Below, one piece after another: positions 40,701-46,530 of a stretch of DNA of 64,000 nucleotides (positions are counted from its first letter, which is position 1; each line of letters begins with the position of its first letter). This DNA is from Branchiostoma floridae (Eukaryota; Chordata; Leptocardii; Amphioxiformes; Branchiostomatidae). Both the position numbers and the translations under genes were made by a program. The notes under the pieces were generated by a model. That model was not told the origin of the DNA. It searched no databases and saw nothing but the letters and a program-made list of their open reading frames with translations. The stretch is from positions 1,267,410-1,331,409 of the forward strand of contig NC_049985.1 of the NCBI RefSeq assembly GCF_000003815.2, in the 5' to 3' direction.

Positions 40701-43700
40701 AGCTTGTAACTTCATCTGTGTTGCTAGAAATCAGACTGAATAAGGGTTGAACTATAGTTTCCAACTTACTCAAATTTTGGACTGTCTTCGTTAAGTAATG
40801 AGCAAATAACGTGACCTCCATGTAGCGATGGATTGTTCATTCCTTGACAAAGACTGGAAATAGGTTTGGAAAATGAAATTTAGGTAAGTCTGGTTTTTAT
40901 GTTCAACTTCAGAAGGTGTATTGAGTAAAGAATATGTGATTACAAAAAAGAAAAGTCAAACCAAGTAATCCAAGATTTAGTTAGAAATAATGCTTTTCCT
41001 TGTTGCACCAAGCCTTTAAACAACAATGCGCAAAATCTACATCAGCATTTACGTTCGCTTAATACTTTCATGGCTTATAGCTACAACCTTTGACAAATCT
41101 TTATCCTCCCATTCCTTAGGTGCGGAGGTCGGCAGTGAGCTTGCGCTGGTGACAGCAAATGACATTGACACGGACCCGACCATCACCTACACCTTCACCA
41201 CCCACGGGAACCCAGGGGGAGTGTTCAGCATCGACCGATACAGTGGAAAGGTGAGATACTGTAATTCCTGATTTTTTCAATGTACATTTTTTGTACTGTT
41301 ATGTTCACCGTTTTCACGGTGACAACTGTAACGTGAACTTATCATTACTGATAACAAATAATTCACAGCCTTTTTTTATGTGCACTTGCCTCGACAGTGA
41401 ACATTTAGTTCCGAGAACAAGTTAGATTTTCTCAAACTATGAAAGTTTGGTACCGAGAAGACAAAGTGAATTACAGTATTTATTTTTATTTATTTATTCA
41501 TGCATCTTTTAAATCTTTAGGGTGGTCCCTTCAGTTAGTTTTAACTGATTTCCAAAGGAGCCCATATAAAGTCATAACAAATCAAGAAACAAGAAAATCA
41601 TGCTGACGTAGGATTGCATAAATGATAAATTAGCAATAATACGACATAAAGTAGTATGTATCCATTCAAGATCAATGAATCAAGAAAAGAACTCATGAGA
41701 ATAAACTCATACTCAAATAACAGTAACAACTCAAAGTCAAGAAATCATAACATAAGGTCATAGATAAAGTTCAAGTTAAAATCCTTCTTGCACTAGATGG
41801 TGCAAGTAAGTCCATTGTGACCCGCGATGACATCCCTGATGTCCACGCTCAAGGTTCAAAGTCCAAGCAACCCAAAGATTCTCATGTCCTTAGTGAGCCT
41901 GTTTCTGACATTCCTCTGTGTCTCCCCACCAGGTAACGCTAGCCCAGCCGCTTGACCGAGAGTCCGTGCAGAGTTACATCATCACCATCATGGCTTCGGA
42001 TGAGGTGCACACGGACCAGACCAATGTGGAGATCAATGTCCTCGATGAGAACGACAACCCGCCTGTCTTCGACCAGCAGACTTACCAGGTGTGTAGAGCA
42101 ATATATCCTCCTTCCGATAAAGTCAAGTAAGACCTACATCACATTTCCTACCTGGGGCCCAACCAAGCTGCTAATTTTTTTCTCAGAAACGAAAAATTAT
42201 ATTTATGGCAATAAATATGCACAAGACATGCTGTTGAATTATTTTGGGTCCGTTTTGTGTTTTCTTTTATATCGTACTTTTCGTTCCCCAAAATCCCCTT
42301 TGTGGAAATGTGAGGTTAGACCAAATGTATGTGTTTCTGAAAGTCTTGAATAAAGTTGTTTTATTTCTAGACATTTTAATGACCGTCTATCAGCTTCCTC
42401 AGGATAATACTGAATGGCTCATATTGTCCTGCAGGTTTGGTTGCTTACAGGTTTGGTCCCAAACATTTAAGTATTTACATATAGCAGTACACTGTATATA
42501 TATGTGTATGTGTGTATCAATGGATGTTCTAACAGTTTTGTGTGTTGTTCGTTAGGTGGACATAGCAGAGATGGTCCCTCCCCACTACTCAGTGGCGACA
42601 GTAACAGCCACAGACAGGGATGCTGGTAGTAATGCAGAAATCACCTACAGTATGACGGTGGCACCCGTGGAAGGGTTCTACGTGGATCCCAGAAACGGTA
42701 AGTCTGCTCTACGTATGGAAAAGAAAAAAACTTCGTCATGACACAAGTCGTAATTTGTTACCAGTATTGTTGTAATTTCTAGAGTCACATTTGAACTTGC
42801 TGTATATGATATCAGAGGTCAAACTGTGTGAGAGCTGTTTTGAAGTCTATACAAAATGTTGTTTTCATTTGCAATCTTGCTTGCTAAGTAGAATGGAAAC
42901 ATCACACAGAATCCACCTGTTTATATTTGTTTACTCTCTATTCTTCCAAATTGTATTCATCAACTCAGTTTCAATTACCCTACAATGTATTGGTTTCATG
43001 AATCTTACACCACTTTCTTTATGTTGATTTATCTATAGGCACGATCTTCACCAACAAGACCATTGAGATCAACCGCATGCAGTCCACCATCCAGCTGGTC
43101 ATCGAAGCTCGCGATCACGGAGTTCCGTCCCTAGCTTCCGTCGTCGCGGTCCGAATCCAGGTCAACGACATCAACAACCACGCCCCGCAGTTCACGGCCG
43201 GGCAGTACGAGGAACACGTCAGCGAGGCCGCCCCGCGCGGGACCACTGTTGCCACGGTTACAGCCACGGACGCCGACCAATCGCATGACAACAGCAACAT
43301 CCACTTCGGCATCGTGCAGGGCAACGAGGACGGGAAGTTTCAGATCGAAACCATCGAGCCGAGCCCGAATTCTGACCAGTACATGGGGAAGATAATCCTG
43401 TTCCAGGCTATTGACCGTGAGGAGGTCCCGATGTACACGCTCCGAGTGCTAGCTAGCGATCGTGGAACGCCGGAGAGGAACAGCACGGTCACGGTGTATG
43501 TGCTAGTCGACGATGTGAACGACCACTCTCCAATCTTCAACTCTACTCAGTACGTTGCTCAGATCAGCGAGGAAGCTGTCATTGGTGCGTTTGTCGTTCG
43601 TGTGTTCGCCTTCGACGCAGACTCGGGTCCGAATGCGGACATCCACTACGAGATCACTTCTGGAAATGACGACAGCCTTTTTGCCATCAATTCTCAGAGC

Positions 43701-45815
43701 GGTGTCATAACGGTTGCGAACCCTCTGGACTACGACACAGTCGCGCAGCACAACCTGACGATCCGTGCGAAAGACAGCACCTCGGACGGCGCCAAACACA
43801 CCATCACGTCTGTCTTGATTAACCTGATCGACGAGAACGACAACCCGCCCGACTTCCCCGTGCTGATGTATCTGGAGGATGTGCCGGAGGGACGGCCGGT
43901 GGGAACCTTGGTGTTCACCGCAGAAGCGCGGGACAAAGACGCGGGCATTTACGGAACCCTGTCGTACGTCATACTCGATCGGGACGTGACCAACGACGGT
44001 ACCAGCGATGTCGCGCAAGGGAAGGACGCTTTCGAGATCGACTCCAGCACGGGCGAGGTCCGAACCAGGGAGGTTTTCGACTACGAGACGCAGAATACGT
44101 ACGGGTTCTACATCCGAGCCACCGACACAGGCGGACTCTCTACAGACGTACAGGTGGGGGTGTCCATTCAGAGTGTGGACGAATTCCCACCTGTTTTCAC
44201 CCAGGACAACTACATCTTCACCGTCATAGCTAACGCAGATGTCGGCACCTTCGTTGGGCAGGTCGAGGCCACTGACGCAGACGGAGGGCCCGACGGAATC
44301 GTCTCGTACTCGATCAGGAACGACAAGTTCGCCATCAACGAATCCGGCGTGATCACGGTGAAAGCCAGCCTGCTGGAAGGCAACACGGTGACCGACCCAT
44401 CCCGTCGCAAACGCAGACAAGCCGAGAACGAAGACCAGATTAATCTGATCGTGGAGGCCAGCTCGGGGAGACCCGGCTCTCTGAGCGAACAGAAGGCTAT
44501 ATCAGTGAAAATTGACAGGAGCTGTCCGGGTTGCAACCCATCAGCGCAGAGTGCATTATCCCCGCTTACGCCACTGTCCCTCGCTCTGATCCTCATCTTC
44601 GCGCTCATTGCCGTCATCCTCTGCGTGGTCCTGATCGTGCTGAAGTTCAAGAGAAGGAAGCAGAGGCCGCCGCCCACGTCGTTCGATGGATCGTTCGACA
44701 CGGTCGTGGTGCAGAACACGCACTCCTTCGGCAGGGACGGCAGCCAGAAGCAAAGCCAGCAGCTCAGGATGTTCAAGGGGCATCCTTCCTTCGCCACCGC
44801 GGATAACTCCGCCGATATGGGAACTCTTACCAGGACGGACATATCAGAGCACTCCAACAACTCACAGTCGAGCGGACGAGGCTCCTCAGAAGTCGATGAA
44901 GACGAAGAAATCCGAAAGATAAACGAAACACCTGCCTCCATCTCCCCCAACTCCGATCAGCACAAGGTCCGTGAGATTCCCGACTCGGGCATACAGCACG
45001 ACGAGGACGCGATGTCGGAAATGTCCGTTAAAGACACTGCGGACCTGATCTCCCGGCTGGCCGTGACGTCCAACCAGGGCTCGCAAATCAACACCATGAT
45101 CAGCAAGAGCGTGGAGAGCATGCACGTGTTCCGGGACGAGGGGGGAGGTGAGGCAGGTGGCGACATGGACATCGGGAACCTCATCCACCAGAAGCTGCAC
45201 GAGGTCGGCATGGAGGAGAACGAGGCCATCATGGACGGCACGCGGGACTTCGTGCTCATCGACGACGGGCAGCCCTCAGTCGCGGGTTCGCTCAGCTCCA
45301 TAGTAGCGAGTGAGGAGGAGCTTAGAGGAAGTTATAACTGGGACTATCTGCTGGACTGGGGTCCGCAGTATCAGCCCATGGCTGACGTGTTTCTTGAGAT
45401 CGCGAAACTCAAGGACGAGACTGTCGCGAAGCGGCAGATCCACCACCCGAAGTCGGCGTTCACGCCGAAAGTAAGAACTCACCCTCCACCTCTTATCACA
45501 AACCTACCGCAGAGTTCCGTTTCAACAATAGCTCCGATCGCGCTAGGCGGTTCATCCAGAACGAGCCAAGCTACGTCCATATCGTCTCTACCCCGCTCGC
45601 CTATCAGCCACGAGTCGACCTTCACGTCGCCGGCGTTAACACCTAGTTTCTCCCCGTCACTGTCGCCCCTAGCGACGAGGTCTCCCTCCGTGTCGCCCCT
45701 AGTTACGGGGCCGAACTCTGGCGCGAGCACGCCTCACCGCCGCTCCGCTTACTCCTCTACGTTCATGACGAGAGTGCCGTCGCCTACAGGCTCCGAGCAG
45801 GAGCTTAGAATATGA
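7500..45815 (+). CDS. DCHS: Dachsous protocadherin, 3' portion (20 exons, N-terminus outside window)
   Basis: Giant cell-surface cadherin, the ligand/receptor partner of Fat in planar cell polarity and Hippo signalling (family knowledge). Exons: 7500-7739, 17943-18959, 19690-19849, 23499-23617, 24077-24325, 24692-24873, 25403-25979, 27692-27931, 29774-29908, 35861-36073, 36932-37161, 38055-38203, 38571-38819, 39159-39313, 39769-40196, 40407-40692, 41120-41250, 41933-42088, 42556-42697, 43039-45815. All have AG/GT edges and the phases join without a break into 2,611 residues. Visible are one partial and 20 complete cadherin repeats with LDRE, DxD and DxNDN motifs, a membrane helix at about residues 2199-2221, and a tail carrying GSYNWDYLLDWGPQYQP. 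That tail motif separates Dachsous from Fat, which also has EGF/LamG domains before its membrane helix; none are seen here. Known Dachsous proteins have about 27 repeats, so about six are missing upstream. Orthology to DCHS1 versus DCHS2 cannot be set. Confidence 0.9.
7771..7979. mobile_element. Non-autonomous TA-flanked MITE, family A
   Basis: A 205-bp element bounded by CTGTAAATGCAG and GTATTTACAG in inverted orientation, with TA on both sides (7771-7772 and 7978-7979). The interior has repeated CGCGAACTTAAA/TTCGCGG palindromic motifs. The TA target suggests a Tc1/mariner-type mobilising enzyme (inference). Confidence 0.8.
8340..9030. repeat. Tandem array, about 160-bp unit, four copies
   Basis: Units share GAAATTCGATACCCAA, GAAGGTCAAAGGCCA, AAGTGTCAAAA and ATTAAACAGTTTCCTTAATT. 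They start near 8380, 8540, 8705 and 8860. The last unit is split by a hairpin insertion at 8875-8982. Confidence 0.85.
8875..8982. mobile_element. Foldback MITE with AGCCTG ends
   Basis: A 108-bp near-perfect hairpin. The left arm AGCCTGGGTACTATCCTCCG pairs with the right arm ending GGATGGTGCTCAGGCT. It is flanked by ATTAAACAGTT (8864-8874) and ATTAAATAGTT (8983-8993), an 11-bp duplication with one mismatch. Neighbouring tandem units supply the uninterrupted target, so this is an insertion. Long target duplications resemble Mutator-type elements (inference). Confidence 0.8.
12220..12560. repeat. Degenerate tandem repeat, about 100-bp unit
   Basis: GGGAAAGACATCCTAGG with ACACAAATG and GAGTTACATG recurs near 12301 and 12396. 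Shorter GTAGCAG motifs spread through 12180-12600. Confidence 0.75.
13250..13410 (-). mobile_element. tRNA-derived SINE
   Basis: On the minus strand, GCATAACTGGTAGTGTGTTG resembles a tRNA A box. GGGTTCAATAC about 45 nt later resembles a B box. The tail CCTTGGGAAAGACACTTAAC follows. The tRNA fold is degenerate and no intact anticodon stem was established, so this is a SINE rather than a tRNA gene. Confidence 0.65.
14330..14760. repeat. Tandem degenerate repeat, about 150-bp unit
   Basis: CCCCTTGAA followed by ATGGAACAGTC and GCAACCAATATC-like motifs recurs near 14370, 14520 and 14685. Confidence 0.65.
14797..16062. repeat. Three copies of a long direct repeat
   Basis: ACCACAGATTTATGGTGGTA with GACGAAGGCTCACAG, CATATCAACCATATCCCCTC and CAAACACATTCAGCAAATGG starts near 14790, 15156 and 15901. 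Copies one and two continue with a shared 3' part ending in TTTACAATAAAGAT-like sequence. Copy two is split by a foldback element at 15377-15743. The repeat ends downstream of a polyadenylation-like tail, so it may be a retroelement 3' end. Confidence 0.8.
15377..15743. mobile_element. Harbinger-like MITE with TTA target duplication
   Basis: A 367-bp foldback with ends GGCCACACCAATTTAATTTC and its exact reverse complement, flanked by TTA (15374-15376 and 15744-15746). The sister repeat copy at about 15020 shows the empty site TATTTTACAACGCTG, so insertion and 3-bp duplication are directly visible. A TTA/TAA target is typical of PIF/Harbinger (family knowledge). Confidence 0.85.
16312..16335. 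repeat. Poly-C homopolymer
   Basis: 24 consecutive C. Length is prone to sequencing error. Confidence 0.95.
17139..17383. mobile_element. Degenerate GGCCACACC-family foldback element
   Basis: The left end GGGGCACACCGATTGATTTT with TTGGTTCTC, and the right end GAGAACCAACAAATTAGATT ending TGGTATGGCC, pair imperfectly and match the ends of the element at 15377-15743. Confidence 0.6.
17943..18959 (+). CDS. DCHS: Dachsous visible exon 2 (largest internal exon)
   Basis: Phase 1 to phase 1, 1,017 nt. It completes visible repeat 1 (LDHET, DINDNRPEF), contains all of repeats 2 (DENDNGPMF) and 3 (LDREL, DDNDNDPRF), and begins repeat 4 (VDADIGNNG). The donor AAAGGG|GTGAGT at 18960 is the first of three near-identical copies in the following 325 bp. 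Reading past it hits a stop at 19067-19069. Confidence 0.9.
18960..19689. repeat. Intron with triplicated splice donor and (GAGT)n arrays
   Basis: The exon 2 edge CACAGGACACCAAAGG plus its donor GGTGAGTTGT recurs with donors at 18960, 19131 and 19283 (spacing 171 and 152 bp). Each unit ends in a GAGT array (19060-19095, 19226-19250, 19377-19460), so GTGAGT donor-consensus hexamers recur every 4 nt. Confidence 0.9.
19690..19849 (+). CDS. DCHS: Dachsous visible exon 3
   Basis: Acceptor CTTGTAG, donor CACAG|GTAGGG; phase 1 to 2. Encodes the second half of visible repeat 4: GVIKTKRPLDRET, the VRDRGTPP strand and linker EDMNDNAPYF. Confidence 0.9.
22469..22888. mobile_element. hAT-like MITE flanked by a 55-bp perfect direct repeat
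   Basis: Ends TAGGGGTGGGTACCGGTACA and, inverted, TGTACCGATACCCAGCCCTA. The interior is rich in CAGGTCC/GGACCTG. It is flanked exactly by identical 55-bp sequences at 22414-22468 and 22889-22943 (starting GTTTGCTGTAAAG). Relatives at 37565 and 52107 have 8-bp duplications. Confidence 0.85.
23063..23498. repeat. Three decoy copies of the exon 4 acceptor
   Basis: Units of 139-150 bp, each with a pyrimidine tract, CAG and a degraded exon start (first codons at 23063, 23213 and 23360). They share GTTGCAAATG and TTGAATATTGAAAA upstream. Read in the exon frame, each soon meets a stop. Confidence 0.88.
23499..23617 (+). CDS. DCHS: Dachsous visible exon 4
   Basis: Acceptor CTCCACAG, donor ACAA|GTAAGA; phase 2 to 1. 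Encodes the start of visible repeat 5 (SGQYLGEVEEHQPNGTEV, then the DDPDNGENG calcium motif). Three degenerate copies of its acceptor and first codons lie upstream at 23063, 23213 and 23360. Only this copy stays open into the next exon. Confidence 0.88.
24077..24325 (+). CDS. DCHS: Dachsous visible exon 5
   Basis: Acceptor TTCCACAG; phase 1 to 1. Completes visible repeat 5 (APLDREQ, AVDGGTPP, TDSNDNAPVF) and opens repeat 6 (EVEEGLEAG). The donor GCAG|GTTCGT is weak at positions +4 and +5, but using it gives an in-frame junction GS with exon 6. Confidence 0.85.
24692..24873 (+). CDS. DCHS: Dachsous visible exon 6
   Basis: Acceptor CCTTTCTAG, donor CAG|GTATGA; phase 1 to 0. Central part of visible repeat 6: ALDNDEGENG, FGVDRNTGRI and KELDFELNARY. 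The usual LDRE is LDFE here. Confidence 0.9.
25403..25979 (+). CDS. DCHS: Dachsous visible exon 7
   Basis: Acceptor CTTGCAG, donor ACAG|GTGCGC; phase 0 to 1. Ends visible repeat 6 (IDINDNAPTF), carries all of repeat 7 (ATDVDSGRNG, PIDREQ, EDVNDNTPVF) and the first half of repeat 8 (AVDDDFGDNG, LLDPNT). CpG-rich, like the other exons and unlike the introns. Confidence 0.92.
25980..27691. other. Dachsous intron after visible exon 7
   Basis: Contains a degenerate foldback element at about 26035-26262 (GGCCACACCGATTTG at one end, AATTTGATTGGTGTGGCC at the other), same family as 15377-15743. A lone end-like stretch lies near 27020-27050. Otherwise AT-rich with nothing recognised. Confidence 0.6.
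27692..27931 (+). CDS. DCHS: Dachsous visible exon 8
   Basis: Acceptor CACACACAG, donor GCAG|GTCAGT; phase 1 to 1. Ends visible repeat 8 (RRLDRETESRY, TDHGTPSR, RDVNDNQPRF) and begins repeat 9 up to ALDADA, so the DxD calcium motif is split by the next intron. Confidence 0.92.
27932..29773. other. Dachsous intron after visible exon 8
   Basis: Contains a foldback element (28128-28318). The rest is AT-rich with no recognised feature. Confidence 0.6.
28128..28318. mobile_element. Foldback repeat, also present near 5461
   Basis: AGCAGCTACTCAAGGAACTG with GGATATGGTTTGGACAGACG at the left is the imperfect inverse of CGTCTGACCATTTCC to CCAGTTGCTGGATTAACTGC at the right. The right arm, GTCACTGACGAAAG onward, has a relative at 5478-5570. 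Confidence 0.65.
29774..29908 (+). CDS. DCHS: Dachsous visible exon 9
   Basis: Acceptor TTCCTCAG, donor ACAG|GTGAGA; phase 1 to 1, 135 nt. Middle of visible repeat 9: GTNGVLTYNI, RFTIEEQTGVI and RLDREEKDSY. A 5.95 kb intron follows. Confidence 0.9.
31790..31975. mobile_element. Partial copy of the GGTTCACCTTTATCC foldback family
   Basis: GTTCACCTTTATCC followed by GTAACCTATATCCGTTG and an internal ATATCAAGTCGA/TCGACTTGATATC inverted pair match the complete element at 50466-50675. Confidence 0.6.
33897..34107. mobile_element. TA-flanked MITE, family B, copy 1
   Basis: Ends CTGTAATTCCTG and GAATTACAG in inverted orientation, with TA at 33897-33898 and 34106-34107. The interior matches the copy at 41257-41478 at about 85% identity (GTTCACGGTTTTCACGGTGA, CTTATCATTACTGATAAC). 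Confidence 0.85.
34140..35290. repeat. Degenerate tandem array, about 180-200-bp unit
   Basis: Units share AAGGTGGGTGGTAC, CTTATCATTAA, TTCTTCAACACCGACTCATA and TTCACTCCAACCAGGCCT. The last two complete copies, near 34935 and 35115, are almost identical; the earlier ones are eroded. Confidence 0.75.
35861..36073 (+). CDS. DCHS: Dachsous visible exon 10
   Basis: Acceptor CCTTCTACAG, donor ATCG|GTACGA; phase 1 to 1. Ends visible repeat 9 with AYARDGAYPSR and linker LDTNDHAPVF (His for Asn), then begins repeat 10 (VPENQPNYGV, AYDADIGTNG). Confidence 0.9.
36074..36931. repeat. Intron with tandem copies of the exon 11 acceptor region
   Basis: ATCTTTGTCTCCATCCTCAG occurs at about 36722-36741. A near match, CTCTTTGTCTCCATCCTCAG, at 36912-36931 is the real acceptor. 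GAAATGTCGGGTAAGTTT near 36617 resembles the exon start GAAACGTCGGGGGTAAGTTT. Related CATCTACAGA motifs lie near 36665 and 36860. Confidence 0.7.
36932..37161 (+). CDS. DCHS: Dachsous visible exon 11
   Basis: Acceptor CATCCTCAG, donor CAG|GTCAGT; phase 1 to 0. Ends visible repeat 10 (GKFAVDAVTGELSV, ALDRETVPLY, SDENDNNPIF) and opens repeat 11. Copies of the acceptor region lie upstream in its intron. Confidence 0.9.
37180..37400. mobile_element. CTCACATTTCC-family foldback element, copy 1
   Basis: CCTCACATTTCCAAACGGGC plus GAAAGAAAAGTATGATATAT relates to the fuller copies at 42128-42345 and 60905-61105. It starts about 20 bp after exon 11. Right end eroded. Confidence 0.5.
37565..37966. mobile_element. 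hAT-like MITE with 8-bp target duplication
   Basis: Ends TAGGGCTGTGTACCTAAA and, inverted, TTTAGGTACACAGCCCTA. Both sides carry ATGTCCAG (37557-37564 and 37967-37974). The interior has GGTACAGGTCCGGACC palindromes. An 8-bp duplication is the hAT signature (family knowledge). Confidence 0.88.
38055..38203 (+). CDS. DCHS: Dachsous visible exon 12
   Basis: Acceptor CTCCTTCAG, donor CCAG|GTGGGT; phase 0 to 2. First half of visible repeat 11: EDVSVGSTVIRV, AQDRDEGVNG, FRIDNTSGIITTT. Confidence 0.9.
38571..38819 (+). CDS. DCHS: Dachsous visible exon 13
   Basis: Acceptor CCTTTTTAG, donor ACAG|GTAACA; phase 2 to 2. Ends visible repeat 11 (LLDREKQSVY, YASDRGPFGPR, SDVNDNAPVF) and opens repeat 12 (AEDKDTGSNAEI). 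Confidence 0.9.
39027..39085. repeat. Second copy of dispersed repeat
   Basis: GAAGCTGGTGTGTTACGCTG and GGTTATACCAGCTATATGGA match 6768-6810. The microsatellite is reduced to GATACAAATACAGATG here. Confidence 0.65.
39159..39313 (+). CDS. DCHS: Dachsous visible exon 14
   Basis: Acceptor CCCTACAAG, donor ACAG|GTAAGA; phase 2 to 1. Middle of visible repeat 12: FNIGPQSGIITT, then VSLVGDSANIFRL where LDRE would sit, then AEDQGSPAKSS. This repeat departs from consensus at two calcium-binding positions (see also exon 15). Confidence 0.87.
39769..40196 (+). CDS. DCHS: Dachsous visible exon 15
   Basis: Acceptor TTTCCCAG, donor CAG|GTAAGA; phase 1 to 0. Ends visible repeat 12 with MSDSSMTTLRF instead of DxNDNxPxF, encodes repeat 13 (SREDGQPAS for DxDxGxN, NLDFET, RDENDNAPRF) and opens repeat 14. 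The 12/13 junction lacks most linker calcium ligands. Confidence 0.9.
40407..40692 (+). CDS. DCHS: Dachsous visible exon 16
   Basis: Acceptor TACTGCAG, donor GAAG|GTAGGT; phase 0 to 1. Rest of visible repeat 14 (ATDADSGTNSEV, RMDREVRDSY, VDKGTPR, VDINDNRPTF) and the start of repeat 15. Confidence 0.92.
41120..41250 (+). CDS. DCHS: Dachsous visible exon 17
   Basis: Acceptor TTCCTTAG, donor AAAG|GTGAGA; phase 1 to 0. Middle of visible repeat 15: GAEVGSELALVTANDIDTDP and FSIDRYSGK. A MITE begins at intron position +7, just past the donor hexamer. Confidence 0.9.
41251..41932. other. Dachsous intron after visible exon 17
   Basis: Begins with the donor hexamer GTGAGA followed at once by a MITE (41257-41478). 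The remainder is AT-rich with nothing recognised until the pyrimidine-rich acceptor. Confidence 0.7.
41257..41478. mobile_element. TA-flanked MITE, family B, copy 2, abutting a splice donor
   Basis: CTGTAATTCCTG and GAATTACAG inverted ends, 218 bp, with TA at 41257-41258 and 41477-41478. The TA occupies intron positions +7 and +8 after exon 17. Same family as 33897-34107. Confidence 0.88.
41933..42088 (+). CDS. DCHS: Dachsous visible exon 18
   Basis: Acceptor CCCCACCAG, donor CAG|GTGTGT; phase 0 to 0. Ends visible repeat 15 (PLDRESVQSY, LDENDNPPVF) and begins repeat 16 (DQQTYQ). Confidence 0.9.
42128..42345. mobile_element. CTCACATTTCC-family foldback element, copy 2
   Basis: Left ATCACATTTCCTACCTGGGG and right CCCCTTTGTGGAAATGTGAG form inverted ends. 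The interior, with GCACAAGACATGCTGTTGAA and TATCGTACTTTTCGTTCCC, matches the element at 60905-61105 in opposite orientation. Confidence 0.75.
42556..42697 (+). CDS. DCHS: Dachsous visible exon 19
   Basis: Acceptor TTCGTTAG, donor AACG|GTAAGT; phase 0 to 1. Visible repeat 16, first half: VDIAEMVPPHYSVATV, ATDRDAGSNAEI, FYVDPRN. Confidence 0.9.
43039..45815 (+). CDS. DCHS: Dachsous terminal exon: repeats 16-20, membrane helix, cytoplasmic tail
   Basis: Acceptor ATCTATAG; ends at TGA 45813-45815. It encodes the end of visible repeat 16 (NDINNHAPQF) and repeats 17 to 20 (linkers DDVNDHSPIF, IDENDNPPDF, and the degenerate SVDEFPPVF). The last repeat contains a basic run RRKRRQ (nt 44403-44420), a furin-type site by sequence. 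CPGC then precedes a hydrophobic helix, residues about 2199-2221 (nt 44574-44642), and a KFKRRK stop-transfer. The tail of about 390 residues is Ser-rich and acidic, holds GSYNWDYLLDW followed by GPQYQPMADVFLEIAKLKDE (nt 45327-45419), and ends in a Pro/Ser/Thr-rich stretch. One large exon for membrane-proximal repeats plus tail fits a Dachsous gene. Confidence 0.93.
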
Positions 45816-46530
45816 ACTCTACCGCTGTGAAACTTTGTATCAAATGTACAGGCAAAAAATGTTTATGTAAGAAAAGTTGCTAATGTTGTTTTGTATGTAT
45901 GTTATCTTCCAGAGAAAGAGGCTTTGACTTTTGATACTTGATGAACAGAGTATTGATATTATGATTGTCTTTTTCACCACTAGATTTAATCACTTTCTCG
46001 AAAATCATGGAAATTTTACTCCCATGTAATGAACGTACGCACCGCTTAGCAGATCCTGCTATTTTGACGATGGTTCGATAACGTATCAATACTACAAAAA
46101 CTATTGATCTATTCCTGGTATTTTTAATGAATTCTCTTCAATGTACATATCAAGTGAATGTACGAATGTTAGATCTATTGTGACAAATAACATTCCATTG
46201 CAATGTTTAATACGTATAAGTTATTACGACGTTTTTCTAAAAACTTTTATCCAAAGGTTTAACATGACGAACTGTACATAATGTATTCAAAGTTTAATGA
46301 GATTGACGCTTGTTTAGGATAGTGCCAAGTGTAAGTCCTAGCAGATCTAGTACGCATAGCTTAAGAACCACTTTCGAGAGAAGTGTACTTTTTATATGTG
46401 GCACGCTGTATTGTGTAAATTTTGGAAGCTCAGATGTTATTTTTGGGTCTACAAGTGCCACTTGAAGAATACTAGTTCTGCTTCAAATGTTTTTTTTACT
46501 TACACCAAAAATAAACGTTACATGACCAAT
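45816..46530 (+). other. DCHS: Dachsous 3' UTR
   Basis: Non-coding AT-rich sequence after the stop. It ends in an AATAAA at 46510-46515, followed by TG-rich sequence (46535-46555) typical of a cleavage site. An alternative AATAAA lies at 46819. Confidence 0.6.
46510..46515 (+). terminator. Poly(A) signal of Dachsous gene
   Basis: AATAAA about 695 nt after the stop codon with a GTGTTGTG-type downstream element 20-30 nt later. Inference from consensus only. Confidence 0.55.

Larger units (their letters stand above)
38204..41119. other. Short Dachsous introns between exons 12 and 17
   Basis: Introns 38204-38570, 38820-39158, 39314-39768, 40197-40406 and 40693-41119. The second holds the dispersed repeat at 39027-39085. 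The others show nothing beyond splice signals. Confidence 0.6.
42089..43038. other. Dachsous introns around exon 19
   Basis: Intron 42089-42555 carries a CTCACATTTCC-family foldback element (42128-42345). Intron 42698-43038 shows nothing recognised. Confidence 0.65.

Noticed and set aside
43503..44420. 305-codon open frame on the minus strand opposite the Dachsous last exon
   Set aside because: It is antisense to cadherin repeats 17-20. Its composition (Asp/Val/Arg-rich) is what the complement of a CpG-rich cadherin exon produces, and no domain is recognisable.
7500..45815. Assignment as Fat-type cadherin
   Set aside because: No EGF or laminin-G domains lie between the last cadherin repeat and the membrane helix, and the tail has the Dachsous YNWDYLLDW motif.
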